The notes under the pieces are model-generated. The model was given only the letters and a program-made list of their open reading frames with translations. It did not search any database and was not told the origin of the DNA. From Methanohalophilus euhalobius (GTDB lineage: Archaea; Halobacteriota; Methanosarcinia; Methanosarcinales; Methanosarcinaceae): a DNA stretch of 64,000 nucleotides. Position numbers and translations under genes: made by a program. Below, one piece after another: positions 42,828 to 51,710 of the stretch; positions within the stretch are counted from its first letter, which is position 1, and each line of letters starts with the position of its first letter. The stretch lies in contig NZ_OBDR01000002.1 in assembly GCF_900215215.1 (NCBI RefSeq), positions 62,001 through 126,000 on the forward strand. The letters run 5' to 3'.

Positions 42828-43355
42828 TCAGGGATTTTCGATTATTTTCTTCCCGTGATCCATTGGTACAACATGAAGTTGTGCATCTTTAAATTCATTC
42901 TTCAAGGGCTCATCTTCTGCGATCCTGTCCAGAGTAACAGCTACAGCGGCCACTTCTGAATGAGGCTGGTTACCCACCGCAACATTCCAGTCAGCCAGTT
43001 CATAGACCTCAAAGGGGACTTTTTCCGCACCGACAACGATCATGAGTTTTTCACATTCCTGCATAGACGCAACGGCATCTGGCAGATTGATACCATACAT
43101 TGAAAGATGGCAAACCTTCCCGCCTTCTGATTTCCATTTTTTAATCTCGGTCTTCCATTTTACATCATTGCGGATATAAAATTCTCCTCCCCAGCGTTGG
43201 CACAGCTGGGTCACGCTCCGGGTAATAGAGGGATCGTTACTTGCAAGGAGTATCCCTTCAGCACCGAAAGCCCTTGCTGTAAGGGCCACGTGGGTTGTGA
43301 TACGTTTATCTCTTTGAGGCCTGTGTCCCAGACGCAGTATTACAATTCTTTTCAT
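42828..43355 (-). CDS. trm56: tRNA (cytidine(56)-2'-O)-methyltransferase
   Basis: A 175-residue archaeal Trm56 of the SPOUT superfamily, which methylates the ribose of C56 in the T loop of tRNA. MKRIVILRLGHRPQRDKRI is the typical N-terminus; LTARAFGAEGILLAS and MIVVGAEKVPFEVYELADWN form the trefoil-knot SAM site, and VGNQPHSEVAAVAVTLDRI is the conserved end. The start is ATG 43355; an upstream TTG is open but unnecessary. It is followed by the small gene on the other strand. Confidence 0.93.
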   Translation of the reverse strand: MKRIVILRLGHRPQRDKRITTHVALTARAFGAEGILLASNDPSITRSVTQLCQRWGGEFYIRNDVKWKTEIKKWKSEGGKVCHLSMYGINLPDAVASMQECEKLMIVVGAEKVPFEVYELADWNVAVGNQPHSEVAAVAVTLDRIAEDEPLKNEFKDAQLHVVPMDHGKKIIENP

Positions 43356-43397
43356 GGGCAAAAATAGGAAAAAGGATATTAAAGCGTAATGGCCGCT

Positions 43398-44918
43398 TTA
43401 CACTTCCTTAAAGGATTGTACTCGTTCAAGTAGCATACCTTCAACCACTATAGGGGAGTCTCTTTGGGCATTCCGCAGAGCTGTTTCCAGTTTATTTTTC
43501 TTTTCTGCGTGAATGGTAAGAACGGGTTCACCTTTTTTGACCGGCTCTCCCTGTTTCTTATGAATCAGCACACCCGCTCCCTTATCATTGGGTGCACCGG
43601 CAAGCCGTGCAATCTGCACCACTCTCTTATTTTTGAATTCAAGTACATATCCATTTGCAGGTGCGGTTATCTCAGCTGTATGCTCACCGGCAGTAATATC
43701 CTTGTAAGTCACATCGGGATTGCCGCCCTGTACTTCTATTATTTCCCGGAATTTGGCAAGAGCTTTGCCATTTTTAAGAGTTTCCATGGCAAGTTCATTA
43801 CCCTGGCCACGGGCAGCCACTCCACCCATCTCAAGCAGCATTCCTGCAAGAACCATACTTTTTTCGATAAGACTGTTAGGTCCTTCACCTGTTTCCAACA
43901 CTTTGAGAGCCTCTCGTACTTCAAGTGCTGGTCCCACAGTCCGACCAATCGGAGAAGCACCGTAGGTAAGGGCACAGTCCACATTCATTCCGAGTCGCTC
44001 ACCCAGATTGATAAGATCACGAGCAAGTTTTCTACCTTCCTGCACGTTTGCAATCTTGGTACCGGGGCCGGTGGGTATGTCAATAACCACATTATCAGCA
44101 CCAACAGCTCCCTTTTTAGCCATTATTGATGCCAACAGCTGACAGTGTGGATCAATGGAGAGGGGGTATTCTACTTTGATAAGTTTGTCATCTGCAGGGG
44201 CTATGTTGGTGGCACCACCCCATACCAGAACACCTCCAACCTTTTCTGTCATTTCCTTTACCTGGGAAGCGGAAAATTCAACGGGTGCCAGAACTTCCAT
44301 AAGATCGGATGTCCCCCCTGCACCTGTAATTGCACGGGAACTTGTTTTTGGAATAAGTAGCCCGTTAGCTGCTACAATAGGTACTACCAGAAGAGAAATT
44401 TTATTACCCGGCACTCCTCCGATAGAATGCTTATCCATGATCGGACCCTTCGCAAATTCAAGTTTTTCTCCTGTATCTATCATCGCCCGGGTAAGCCATT
44501 CGGTTTCGTCATCCGTCATATCATTTATATAAGTGGATGTCAGGAAAGCAGCTAGTTCGATTTCACTCAAGTTCTCTTCCACAATATCTTTGACAAGGCC
44601 ATATATCTCTTCCTGAACAAGTTTTTCCCCATCCATGTTTTTGCGGATCAATCGTGCAGATTTGGGTTTCTCTGCAGGTTCGATCTCTACAATTTCAGTC
44701 CACTCCCTCTGAAGCTGTTCTTTAACTTCGTGATACAGTCCGATCATTCCCGGAGATATCATATCTTCTGTAAAATCCACAATTGCTGTAACTGTAACAT
44801 GCCCTGTTACACGAACCCGGTCTCCTTCATAAACACCCAGTTCTTTAGCATCTATGGAGTTAAGTATAATTTTGTATTTTCCGACTTTGATATCGATTGG
44901 CTGGACTTTAAGTTCCAT
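43398..44918 (-). CDS. deoA: AMP phosphorylase
   Basis: A 506-residue archaeal AMP phosphorylase, related to thymidine phosphorylase, which splits nucleoside monophosphates with phosphate to give ribose 1,5-bisphosphate for the archaeal AMP pathway feeding type III RuBisCO. The first 80 residues are the archaeal N-terminal domain (MELKVQPIDIKVGKYKIIL). DKHSIGGVPGNKISLLVVPI, PKTSSRAITGAGGTSDLMEV and AADDKLIKVEYPL-like APADDKLIKVEYPLSIDP are the active-site segments. The isomerase and RuBisCO are not in this window. The length fits the family. Confidence 0.94.
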   Translation of the reverse strand: MELKVQPIDIKVGKYKIILNSIDAKELGVYEGDRVRVTGHVTVTAIVDFTEDMISPGMIGLYHEVKEQLQREWTEIVEIEPAEKPKSARLIRKNMDGEKLVQEEIYGLVKDIVEENLSEIELAAFLTSTYINDMTDDETEWLTRAMIDTGEKLEFAKGPIMDKHSIGGVPGNKISLLVVPIVAANGLLIPKTSSRAITGAGGTSDLMEVLAPVEFSASQVKEMTEKVGGVLVWGGATNIAPADDKLIKVEYPLSIDPHCQLLASIMAKKGAVGADNVVIDIPTGPGTKIANVQEGRKLARDLINLGERLGMNVDCALTYGASPIGRTVGPALEVREALKVLETGEGPNSLIEKSMVLAGMLLEMGGVAARGQGNELAMETLKNGKALAKFREIIEVQGGNPDVTYKDITAGEHTAEITAPANGYVLEFKNKRVVQIARLAGAPNDKGAGVLIHKKQGEPVKKGEPVLTIHAEKKNKLETALRNAQRDSPIVVEGMLLERVQSFKEV

Positions 44919-45266
44919 TCTTACACCTTATATGAGTTTTATATTATATTACATCGATAATTTATTTAACTTTTCAAGAAGATTTTGTTTATCCAAGTTA
45001 TCTACTTTTCATTTATGCTTATTCAAAGCAAATCTTAATGGAATCATATATCGAAAAAGCTATATAAACTTCTGCAGGAAAACAAATCTTAATATATAAT
45101 AAATGAACTGTACCACGCTTACACATGGAGATCCCTACAAGTGTCCATATCACCCATTGGATGTTTTTTTGTGATAATAATTACCATGTGTGTACATTGA
45201 TATTATATCACGCTGGGTGGACATTATACTAATAAGTGTTGTAGATCTACATCCAATAAACAAGGA
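44919..45266. repeat. Gene-free stretch with two interleaved inverted repeats
   Basis: Between AMP phosphorylase and the protease remnant there is no open gene. CACATGG at 45122-45128 pairs with CCATGTG at 45184-45190. TGTCCA and CACCCA at 45142-45156 pair, with a 3-base bulge, to TGGGTGGACA at 45214-45223. The two pairs interlock. A good TATA box (CTATATAAA) lies near 45058. This may be a regulatory region or the scar of an insertion or deletion. Confidence 0.35.
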
Positions 45267-45584
45267 TTGAATCTGCTTCCTGCAGGACAGCTTGATGATG
45301 GGCATATATTAAAAGCAATATTTGGTAACAAATCCAGATAAATATCGTCGACCATGCCGTTTTTATTTCTTGGTATCGGCATATATGTAAATTATATACT
45401 AAATAAAAATGGTTCTATATGGCTGATATGGGGGATTTATATTGTCGTTTTTTCAATGGTTGGACATCCAGAACCTCTTGAAGACAATATAAACCTTGAT
45501 AAAGGAAGACTTGGAGTAGGAATTGTTACTTTTGCTCTTGGAGCACTCTGCTTCACATTGGTACCTTTCACGATTGTGCAGTGA
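45267..45584 (+). pseudogene. Site-2 protease family remnant (C-terminal part)
   Basis: The frame from TTG 45267 reads LNLLPAGQLDDGHILKAIFG, a TAA, then STMPFLFLGIGIYVNYILN and GHPEPLEDNINLDKGRLGVG, ending at 45584. The pattern LPAGQLDGGH is the C-terminal metal-ligand motif of site-2 protease (M50) proteins; here its first Gly is Asp, and an in-frame TAA at 45324-45326 or nearby interrupts it. The HExxH half is absent. It is therefore a 5'-truncated remnant. The 76-codon open frame after the TAA is its transmembrane tail, not a gene of its own. Confidence 0.7.
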
Positions 45585-45585
45585 T

Positions 45586-46758
45586 TCAGGTGTCTGTTGT
45601 ATAGATTTTGTGTCTCATTATGAAGGTAGATATAGCAACACAAAAACCCAGCAAACTTGAGATTATAAAGACTACAGCAAGGTTGGAATTTAACAGTATT
45701 ACACCAAGTACCGCAGGTGCTGCAGTTTGGCCGACATACTTCATTGTATTAAACAGTGACACAACACTTCCCATTTCATCATCAGGAGCCACCTGAGTGA
45801 TAAGTGCGTTTAGCAACGGTTGAACCATCCCAAAACCAACACCAAAAACCAGCAATAACATGAATACCAGTGGTATAGAGTTAGCACCAGACATTCCCAC
45901 GACTGCAATACCTAGTAAGGTGAACCCAATCCCAAGTATGGTATATTTTGGATATTTTGATGCCAGACGTTTTGCTTGGGATGCAAATATCACCACAGAA
46001 GCACCCTCTACACCAAGAGCCAGACCTGCACCCTGTGATGTAAAACCAAAATTATCTTTCAATATAAATGGGACATAAATTACAATTGTGTATAAAAGGA
46101 AGAATACTGCAAAACTTAAAAACACTGTATATGCCACTCTGATATCTTTGAGAGACATGAACATTTTTTTAAAACCTGTTCTTTGTTCTGGATTGGCCTT
46201 CATGTTCATGGTTTCGGGCAAGACAAGCATTGCTATAAATGCAAGAGGAATAGTCAACCCATAAAACAGGAAGGAGTAATTCCACCCGAAAACTGCAAGG
46301 GTTCCCCCAATAAATGGTGCCGACACCGAACCTACGGCTGTGGTCATGCTCATTATGCCCATAGCATGAACTCTTTCAAGTCCATCATAGAGTTCGCCTA
46401 TCATGGTCATTACCACAGGCACCATGCCTGCAATACCGATACCCTGGATAAATCTGAATACAAGAAGTATTGGAAGGTTTGGTGCAAAATAACCCGCCAA
46501 ACCAGCTACTCCATTTATTAAAAGACAGGGTATGAGCACTTTTTTGCGACCTATTCTATCTGTCACCACACCTAACAGTACCATGAACAATGCGGTAGAA
46601 ATCGTATATACACCAAGCACCCATCCAACCGCTTCACGGGATGTATTAAGCGGCTCGACCATTGATGGTAATACAGGCCCCATTAGTGCACCGCCAGCCA
46701 TACCGAAAAAAGCAACAAGACATATGATAGAAAGCACCAACTCATCCATGAATCCCAT
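45586..46758 (-). CDS. MFS transporter, drug:H+ antiporter-like
   Basis: A 390-residue major facilitator with about 12 membrane segments. The signature GVVTDRIGRKKVLIPCLL lies between segments 2 and 3, and RFIQGIGIAGMVPVVMTMIG is the conserved segment 4 region. MGPVLPSMVEPLNTSREAVG is the usual first periplasmic loop. This is the DHA1-like architecture of multidrug or metabolite efflux, but the substrate cannot be told. ATG 46758 and ATG 46749 are both possible starts. It stands alone, tail to tail with the protease remnant. Confidence 0.88.
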   Translation of the reverse strand: MGFMDELVLSIICLVAFFGMAGGALMGPVLPSMVEPLNTSREAVGWVLGVYTISTALFMVLLGVVTDRIGRKKVLIPCLLINGVAGLAGYFAPNLPILLVFRFIQGIGIAGMVPVVMTMIGELYDGLERVHAMGIMSMTTAVGSVSAPFIGGTLAVFGWNYSFLFYGLTIPLAFIAMLVLPETMNMKANPEQRTGFKKMFMSLKDIRVAYTVFLSFAVFFLLYTIVIYVPFILKDNFGFTSQGAGLALGVEGASVVIFASQAKRLASKYPKYTILGIGFTLLGIAVVGMSGANSIPLVFMLLLVFGVGFGMVQPLLNALITQVAPDDEMGSVVSLFNTMKYVGQTAAPAVLGVILLNSNLAVVFIISSLLGFCVAISTFIMRHKIYTTDT

Positions 46759-46853
46759 TATAATCAGTCCTATCAGTATTGTATTTTAACCGGGATATCA
46801 TTATTTATAGATCCCTGAATTATCGATAAATATAATATTTATTGGGTAATAAA

Positions 46854-47131
46854 GTGGCTTCAATTTATACATTTGCCCGGGGAAAGAGAAAAACGGCAAA
46901 ACTACTGTTTCTGCCAATGTAGCCACATCTCTTGCAGGTGCAAGAAGCCAATTCACAGGTGTTTTTGATCCGGATCAGTTCACCCGTATATTATTCCATG
47001 CTTCTGTGATCCAGGGGTTTGTTACAGGAATCGTAGCGGGCCAGATGAGGGAAGGACAGGTGTCAGCAGGCTTAAAGTACTTCTTATTGCTGACCATCAT
47101 AGCACGGACCACTTTCACCTTCCTTATCTGA
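46854..47131 (+). pseudogene. Deletion chimera: MinD-like N-terminus joined to TadC-like C-terminus
   Basis: GTG 46854 opens MASIYTFARGK, the start of a MinD/CpaE-type ATPase. After a frame change the sequence reads GKTTVSANVATSLAGA, the rest of its P-loop and first helix. In the same frame it runs straight into FTGVFDPDQFTRILFHASVI, QGFVTGIVAGQMREGQVSAG and LKYFLLLTIIARTTFTFLI with TGA. That end matches the C-terminus of the TadC gene at 61553-63757 (LDEYTRLFKHACLIQGLSSG, GEGKVLAGLKHSIVMM). The ATPase body, any TadA gene and most of TadC are gone. It overlaps the fumB stop by 8 bases. Confidence 0.75.
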
Positions 47132-47699
47132 GAGCCTTTTCAAGATTTTCGTTTACCTTTTCCCTGATATTCCTGAAAAGGTCTTCTCCCCCAGTATCTA
47201 TTCCCACAACCAAGGGGCCGAATTCATTCATTTCAAGTACCCATATTGCTTCTGGCATACCCAGATCAAGCCAGTGGACATCACAAACCTTTGTTATGGA
47301 ATTGACCGCCAGTGCAGCGCATCCTCCCGTATAGGCAAGATAGACACATTTTCCTTTCATTGAATCGGCGACATTGTCCATTCCACCCTTACCTATCAAC
47401 ATTCTCACATTGTGCTTTTTCAGAAGTTGAGGAGTCATTGCAGACATGCGTGCACTGGTGGTCGGGCCGGCTGCCACAGGTTGCCATATTCCAGGTTCCT
47501 TTTCCTGAATAAGAGGACCACAATGATAGATAGTAGACCCGTCCAGATCAAAGGGCATATTTTCCAGAGGGGTTTCCAGAATACGTTTATGAGCCTCATC
47601 ACGGGCTGTGAGGACTTTGCCTGATATGTAAACTATATCACCAATTCTCAAGGGTGATATGTCCTCGATGGAAAGAGGGGTTTTCAGATGATATTCCAT
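47124..47699 (-). CDS. fumB: Fumarate hydratase, beta subunit (class I)
   Basis: A 191-residue beta subunit (C-terminal domain) of the heterodimeric iron-sulfur fumarase. GDIVYISGKVLTARDEAH, GPTTSARMSAMTPQLL, IGKGGMDN and AYTGGCAALAVNSI are conserved. With the alpha subunit it interconverts fumarate and malate in the partial citric-acid route of methanogens. The gene overlaps the end of the alpha-subunit gene by 16 bases. Confidence 0.93.
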   Translation of the reverse strand: MEYHLKTPLSIEDISPLRIGDIVYISGKVLTARDEAHKRILETPLENMPFDLDGSTIYHCGPLIQEKEPGIWQPVAAGPTTSARMSAMTPQLLKKHNVRMLIGKGGMDNVADSMKGKCVYLAYTGGCAALAVNSITKVCDVHWLDLGMPEAIWVLEMNEFGPLVVGIDTGGEDLFRNIREKVNENLEKALR

Positions 47700-48538
47700 T
47701 TGCCATTACCTCCAATAACAGCTGTGGCATGCCTGTTGGCCCAGCACTGGATGTTGATAGCCACGGGCAGGGAAGCAGTGTGGCAGTGGGCTGTCCTGAT
47801 ATGTACCGCCAGAGCCGTCGTATCGCCACCTGTACCCATAGGACCAACCCCAAGGGAATTGACTTTTTTCAGCAGAGCATTTTCCTTTTCATCCATGTCA
47901 TTTACCGGCTCCAGCAAAGCGCACTTGGCAAGCAGAGCGGCTTTGTCAAATGATCCACCAACACCAATACCCAGGATCACAGGCGGGCAGGGCTTTCCCC
48001 CGGCATTCCTGACGGTTTCAAGGACAAGACGGTCGATTGAATCACCTTCTGTGGGATTAAGCATTTTCAGTATGCTCATATTTTCCGAGCCTGCACCTTT
48101 GGGAACGGCTGTGATCCTCAATTCTTCTGAATTATTTAAATAATATTTTATATCCGGTAACCCATCTCCAGTATTATCCCCACTATTAATACGTGTCAGG
48201 GGATGTACGGCATTGGGCCGCAGAGGTACAGCAGATGTGGCCTTCATCACCCCCTCAATAAGAGCTTGTTCAATATCTGGAAGGGGTGAGAGTTTGCGGC
48301 CGATTTCCACAAAAAGAATGATAATTCCGGTATCCTGACATATGGGCACAGAATGTCTGCGAGCAATCCCTGTATTTTTCAGTATTGCCTGCAAATGGGA
48401 GCGTGCAATCTCACTGCTCTCCTCCTGCTCAGCGTTTTCCAGACAAGCAACCACATCATCAGGCAATTCAGTCTCTGCCCTTTGTATGGCCGAGACTGTT
48501 GCCTGCACAATGTCTTCATATTTTATTCCTGATTCCAA
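47684..48538 (-). CDS. fumA: Fumarate hydratase, alpha subunit (class I)
   Basis: A 284-residue alpha subunit carrying the [4Fe-4S] cluster of class I fumarase. PICQDTGIIILFVEIG holds the first Cys ligand; ILGIGVGGSFDKAALLAKCA supplies another, and GVGPMGTGGDTTALAVHIRT closes the active site. The start is TTG 48538, which follows AGGTGATTTTTC. Translational overlap with the beta subunit suits 1:1 production. Confidence 0.94.
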   Translation of the reverse strand: MESGIKYEDIVQATVSAIQRAETELPDDVVACLENAEQEESSEIARSHLQAILKNTGIARRHSVPICQDTGIIILFVEIGRKLSPLPDIEQALIEGVMKATSAVPLRPNAVHPLTRINSGDNTGDGLPDIKYYLNNSEELRITAVPKGAGSENMSILKMLNPTEGDSIDRLVLETVRNAGGKPCPPVILGIGVGGSFDKAALLAKCALLEPVNDMDEKENALLKKVNSLGVGPMGTGGDTTALAVHIRTAHCHTASLPVAINIQCWANRHATAVIGGNGKWNII

Positions 48539-48604
48539 GAAAAATCACCTGCATTATAAAAAAAGGAAGATGACTACGCTGCATTATAATTTTCAGACCA
48601 GCTG

Positions 48605-49660
48605 TCACATTCCCTCTTCAAACTGGAATTTGTGCCTGTTCATTTTCATTATCTTTACAAGTGATAACATTACAGGTACTTCTACCAGTACACCTACTAC
48701 AGTTGCCAGCGTTGCTCCTGAAGTTGCACCAAACAGTATTAATGTGGTGGCTACTGCCAGTTCAAAGAAGTTACTTGGTGCAATAAATGTAGAAGGTGCA
48801 GCTTCATAGAAGGGGATTTTCAGTTTTTTTGCGCCATAATAGCTGATTGCAAATATAAAATATGTTTGCACTATGATAGGTATAGCAATCAGGACAATAT
48901 GTAAAGGATATTTGATTATCATTTCACCCTGAAGAGTGAAAATCAAGACCAAGGTTATAAGGAGTCCCGCGGGTGTAATCCATTCTATTTTATTGATGAG
49001 ATTGTTTTCAAACCAGCTTAGGCCTTTGCTTTTAATGACATAATGTCTGGTTAACATTGCGAGGACGAGAGGGAGCGCTACATAGAATAGTACAGAATAG
49101 AATATGGTCAGTACAGGTATTGGGAAGTCAGTGGTCTGGCCAACAAGAAACGCTCCCAGGGGAGCAAACAATATCAATATAATCAGGTCATTTACAGAAA
49201 CTTGTACAAGAGCGTAATTGATATTACCGTTTGCTAAATATGTCCATACCAGTACCATTGCGGTACAGGGTGCAAGTCCCAGTATAATTAAACCCGCAAT
49301 ATATTCCGCTTGAAGATTAAGCGGTATAAGACCAGAGAAAAATATACTGATAAATATCCAGGCAATTATGGTCATTGTAAATGGTTTGATTGCCCAGTTT
49401 ACAAAAACGGTCAGATAAAGAGGTTTTTTATTTTCTTTTACTTTTAGTATTTCTTCAAAACTTATTTTTAACATGATGGGATACATCATGATCAAGAGGA
49501 CGATTGCAATTGGAATAGACACATTTGCAATTTCATATTGACCAATTGTATCTGCAAATTTGGGGAACAGGGAACCTATTGCAGTACCCAGTACAATACA
49601 GATGGCTACCCATATGGACAAATACTTGCTGAAAAAATCAAGTTCTCTTTCTTCTTCCAT
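48605..49660 (-). CDS. ACR3-type arsenite efflux transporter
   Basis: A 351-residue membrane protein with about ten segments of the ACR3/bile-acid-sodium-symporter superfamily. GLAPCTAMVLVWTYLANG contains the conserved Cys in segment 4 that is essential in ACR3, and AAPSTFIAPSNFFELAVAT matches the family's segment 9. It probably exports arsenite by proton exchange. AGGTGAAAACA before ATG 49660 (MEEERELD) favours that start over the GTG at 49669. No arsR or arsenate reductase is adjacent; the upstream neighbour on the same strand is a stress protein. Confidence 0.9.
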   Translation of the reverse strand: MEEERELDFFSKYLSIWVAICIVLGTAIGSLFPKFADTIGQYEIANVSIPIAIVLLIMMYPIMLKISFEEILKVKENKKPLYLTVFVNWAIKPFTMTIIAWIFISIFFSGLIPLNLQAEYIAGLIILGLAPCTAMVLVWTYLANGNINYALVQVSVNDLIILILFAPLGAFLVGQTTDFPIPVLTIFYSVLFYVALPLVLAMLTRHYVIKSKGLSWFENNLINKIEWITPAGLLITLVLIFTLQGEMIIKYPLHIVLIAIPIIVQTYFIFAISYYGAKKLKIPFYEAAPSTFIAPSNFFELAVATTLILFGATSGATLATVVGVLVEVPVMLSLVKIMKMNRHKFQFEEGM

Positions 49661-49665
49661 TGTTT

Positions 49666-50520
49666 TCACCTGTTATCTGCAGGAATTAGCAATATTGGTT
49701 TGACAGTATTTCGGAGGAGGTTTTCGGCAGTACTTCCCAGAAGAATATCCTTTAATGATTCGGTTCCATGTGTGGTTATCATTATCAGGGTGATTCCCAT
49801 TTCTTCTGCAAGTTCATCCAGTATTTTTGCAGGTTTGCCTTCCTTTACAACATAATTGACTACCAGCTTTTTCTCCAAATCATTACCGATCTCATAGAGT
49901 TTATCAAGACTTCCCTTTTTCTTATGTTCAAGTTGAGGCTTATTTTTTGCATTTTCTATAATATGTACAAAGACAACTTCATGGATGACATCTGTCATTT
50001 GCCGGAGCATATCAAGTATTTTACTTGAATTATCCGAGAAGTCTAACGGAACCATTACTTTTGAAAACTTTGCAGAACATGCCTTCGCATATAATTCTTC
50101 TTCACCGTTTTCAAGTTTATTGTATTTCTCAATGAGCAGAATCTTATCGGACCTTCGGGAAATATAGTTTGTAGTCCTGCCTGTAAGCTTTCCTTTTATA
50201 ACTCCCGATGTGGTTGCACCCATAACAATACAATCTACGTTTTCTTCATCTGCAACTTTAATTATAGTTTTATTAACATCGCCTTCAACAACATGTGTGA
50301 CTGTATCGATTCCCATTTCTTCCAGCAGTTGCTTGTATTCAGCAATTTTTTTCTTTGCATTTTCCTCGAACATGGGAGCAAGTCCCTGGGATTTAAAAAT
50401 GTCCACAACATGCAACAATATAGCTTTCTTCAAGCCTGTGTTTTTCAATTCTGCAATACAGGAGAGCAGTTTCTCACTCTCAATCGTAAAATCAGTAGGT
50501 ATAAGTATAGTTTGAATCAT
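49666..50520 (-). CDS. Tandem universal stress protein
   Basis: A 284-residue protein with two UspA domains. The first has TILIPTDFTIESEKLLSCIA, then VDCIVMGATTSGVIKGKLTG; the second has VMVPLDFSDNSSKILDML and ITLIMITTHGTESLKDILLG with STAENLLRNTVKPILLIP. The GxxG(9x)G(S/T)-type ATP-binding pattern is present in the second domain and partial in the first. It probably forms a stress or energy sensor. It precedes the ACR3 gene closely and may be expressed with it. Confidence 0.9.
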   Translation of the reverse strand: MIQTILIPTDFTIESEKLLSCIAELKNTGLKKAILLHVVDIFKSQGLAPMFEENAKKKIAEYKQLLEEMGIDTVTHVVEGDVNKTIIKVADEENVDCIVMGATTSGVIKGKLTGRTTNYISRRSDKILLIEKYNKLENGEEELYAKACSAKFSKVMVPLDFSDNSSKILDMLRQMTDVIHEVVFVHIIENAKNKPQLEHKKKGSLDKLYEIGNDLEKKLVVNYVVKEGKPAKILDELAEEMGITLIMITTHGTESLKDILLGSTAENLLRNTVKPILLIPADNR

Positions 50521-50598
50521 GTTTTCCCCAAATATTATCTACTTAATAGACAAGGAGATCTTGATATAATATCAGATATCTATTTACAATACGATAAT

Positions 50599-50913
50599 TT
50601 ATTGGAAATCGATGCTGACTCTTCCGGATTTCTTTGCCAGGGATTCAGACAGAATTCCCATTTCCATCCTGCACACATGTAATATTCCACAGGGCACAAG
50701 ACAATTGGATGAGCAGTTCAATTCCTGGGCCTTTGATATCACATAATTGTCCTTGATATCAAGTGTCTGATCAATGGGTACTTCCATATGCGACATCTTT
50801 TTTATTTTAGCACAATCCGTTTCGATGTCAATAATTATGTTTTTTCCTTCCTTTTTCCCAACAACTTTATGTTCAAATCCACATATGCTTGAATTAATGG
50901 TAATTTCAGCCAT
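50599..50913 (-). CDS. Conserved cysteine-containing small protein, unknown function
   Basis: A 104-residue protein beginning MAEITINSSICGFEHKVVGK. It contains IIIDIETDCAKIKKMSH and ELNCSSNCLVPCGILHVCRM, with six cysteines in all, four of them in one cluster, suggesting a metal or iron-sulfur site or a redox function. I recall similar proteins in methanogens as a domain of unknown function, but give no name. A TATA-like run lies near 50940. Downstream of it is the stress-protein gene, 79 bases away. Confidence 0.65.
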   Translation of the reverse strand: MAEITINSSICGFEHKVVGKKEGKNIIIDIETDCAKIKKMSHMEVPIDQTLDIKDNYVISKAQELNCSSNCLVPCGILHVCRMEMGILSESLAKKSGRVSIDFQ

Positions 50914-51383
50914 TCTTTATCTCCGTTGTGTGACAACTAATATATCGAATATCGCTAGTTAATTGGTTGTTATTTCTTGTATATATATGTATTTCAACGA
51001 ATTTTGAAATACCAGCATGTAAATAGATTTTTTGCGTGTACTTTAATTGATTCATCCTATTTTAAAGAAATTTTTATCTAAACCCTGTAGAGGTACAGAC
51101 GATCTTGAAAGCTCTTTGGTTGATCGATTCAGTGTGGATAAAGGGGCTACATAAGTATCAAAGTCATGGAGAATTAATCATGACAGAAGAACTGAAATTT
51201 TGAAAATGTAAATATGAAATACTCACATAGTGTTATTTAAAATTAAAAACAACAACCTACAAAAATAAATGCAACAAAATACATTTACATTTCTGCCCTA
51301 AATGATTCTTGAAAACTGAGAAAATATAGCCGGTTAAAGAGGTAGTTGTTAAATGAAGTTAAAACATGTAAAATATGGATTGG
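50914..51383. other. Gene-free region with a short decayed frame
   Basis: A 470-base AT-rich gap. Around 51095-51205 one frame reads VEVQTILKALWLIDSVWI then KGLHKYQSHGELI and MTEELKF before TGA; it lacks a start and is too short to identify, so may be a gene remnant or chance. Nothing else was seen apart from the adjacent tRNA. Confidence 0.3.
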
Positions 51384-51466
51384 TGCGAGAGGGGGGATTC
51401 GAACCCACGAACTCCTACGAGAATGGATCTTGAGTCCATCGCCGTTGGCCGCTTGGCTACTCTCGC
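51384..51466 (-). tRNA. tRNA-Leu (anticodon CAA)
   Basis: Reverse strand: GCGAGAG pairs with CTCTCGC; the anticodon stem ATGGA/TCCAT encloses CTCAAGA, giving CAA; T loop TTCGAAT. The gene is 83 nt with a long variable arm and no intron, and the bases after discriminator A read CCA. A TATA-like TTTATAAAA lies near 51540, some 75 bases upstream. Confidence 0.93.
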
Positions 51467-51710
51467 ACACTTTTTATTGCAGATTTGGTTTGACATTTTC
51501 CTGCAACCAGAATATGCAACCTCTAAATAACATGATTTTTTATAAATCTATCGCAGGAGACCTGTAATTGAGACAGCACCGACAACTTGCTAGCCATTCC
51601 AATAAGTGCCCTAAAAAGTACATTTTTTATTGCAAGCAGGGACACCTCAATACATCATACAAAATCTATTTTTGCAATAAGTTCCAGGTTCCATATACAG
51701 AGGTGGTTTC

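Noticed and set aside
45354-45584. A 76-residue two-helix membrane protein as an independent gene
   Set aside because: Upstream sequence in the same frame reads into the LPAGQLDxGH motif of a site-2 protease, so it is the tail of a remnant interrupted by a TAA.
51285-51567. Open frames across the tRNA-Leu(CAA) region
   Set aside because: They run through a clear tRNA gene and are the common spurious translations of tRNA sequence.
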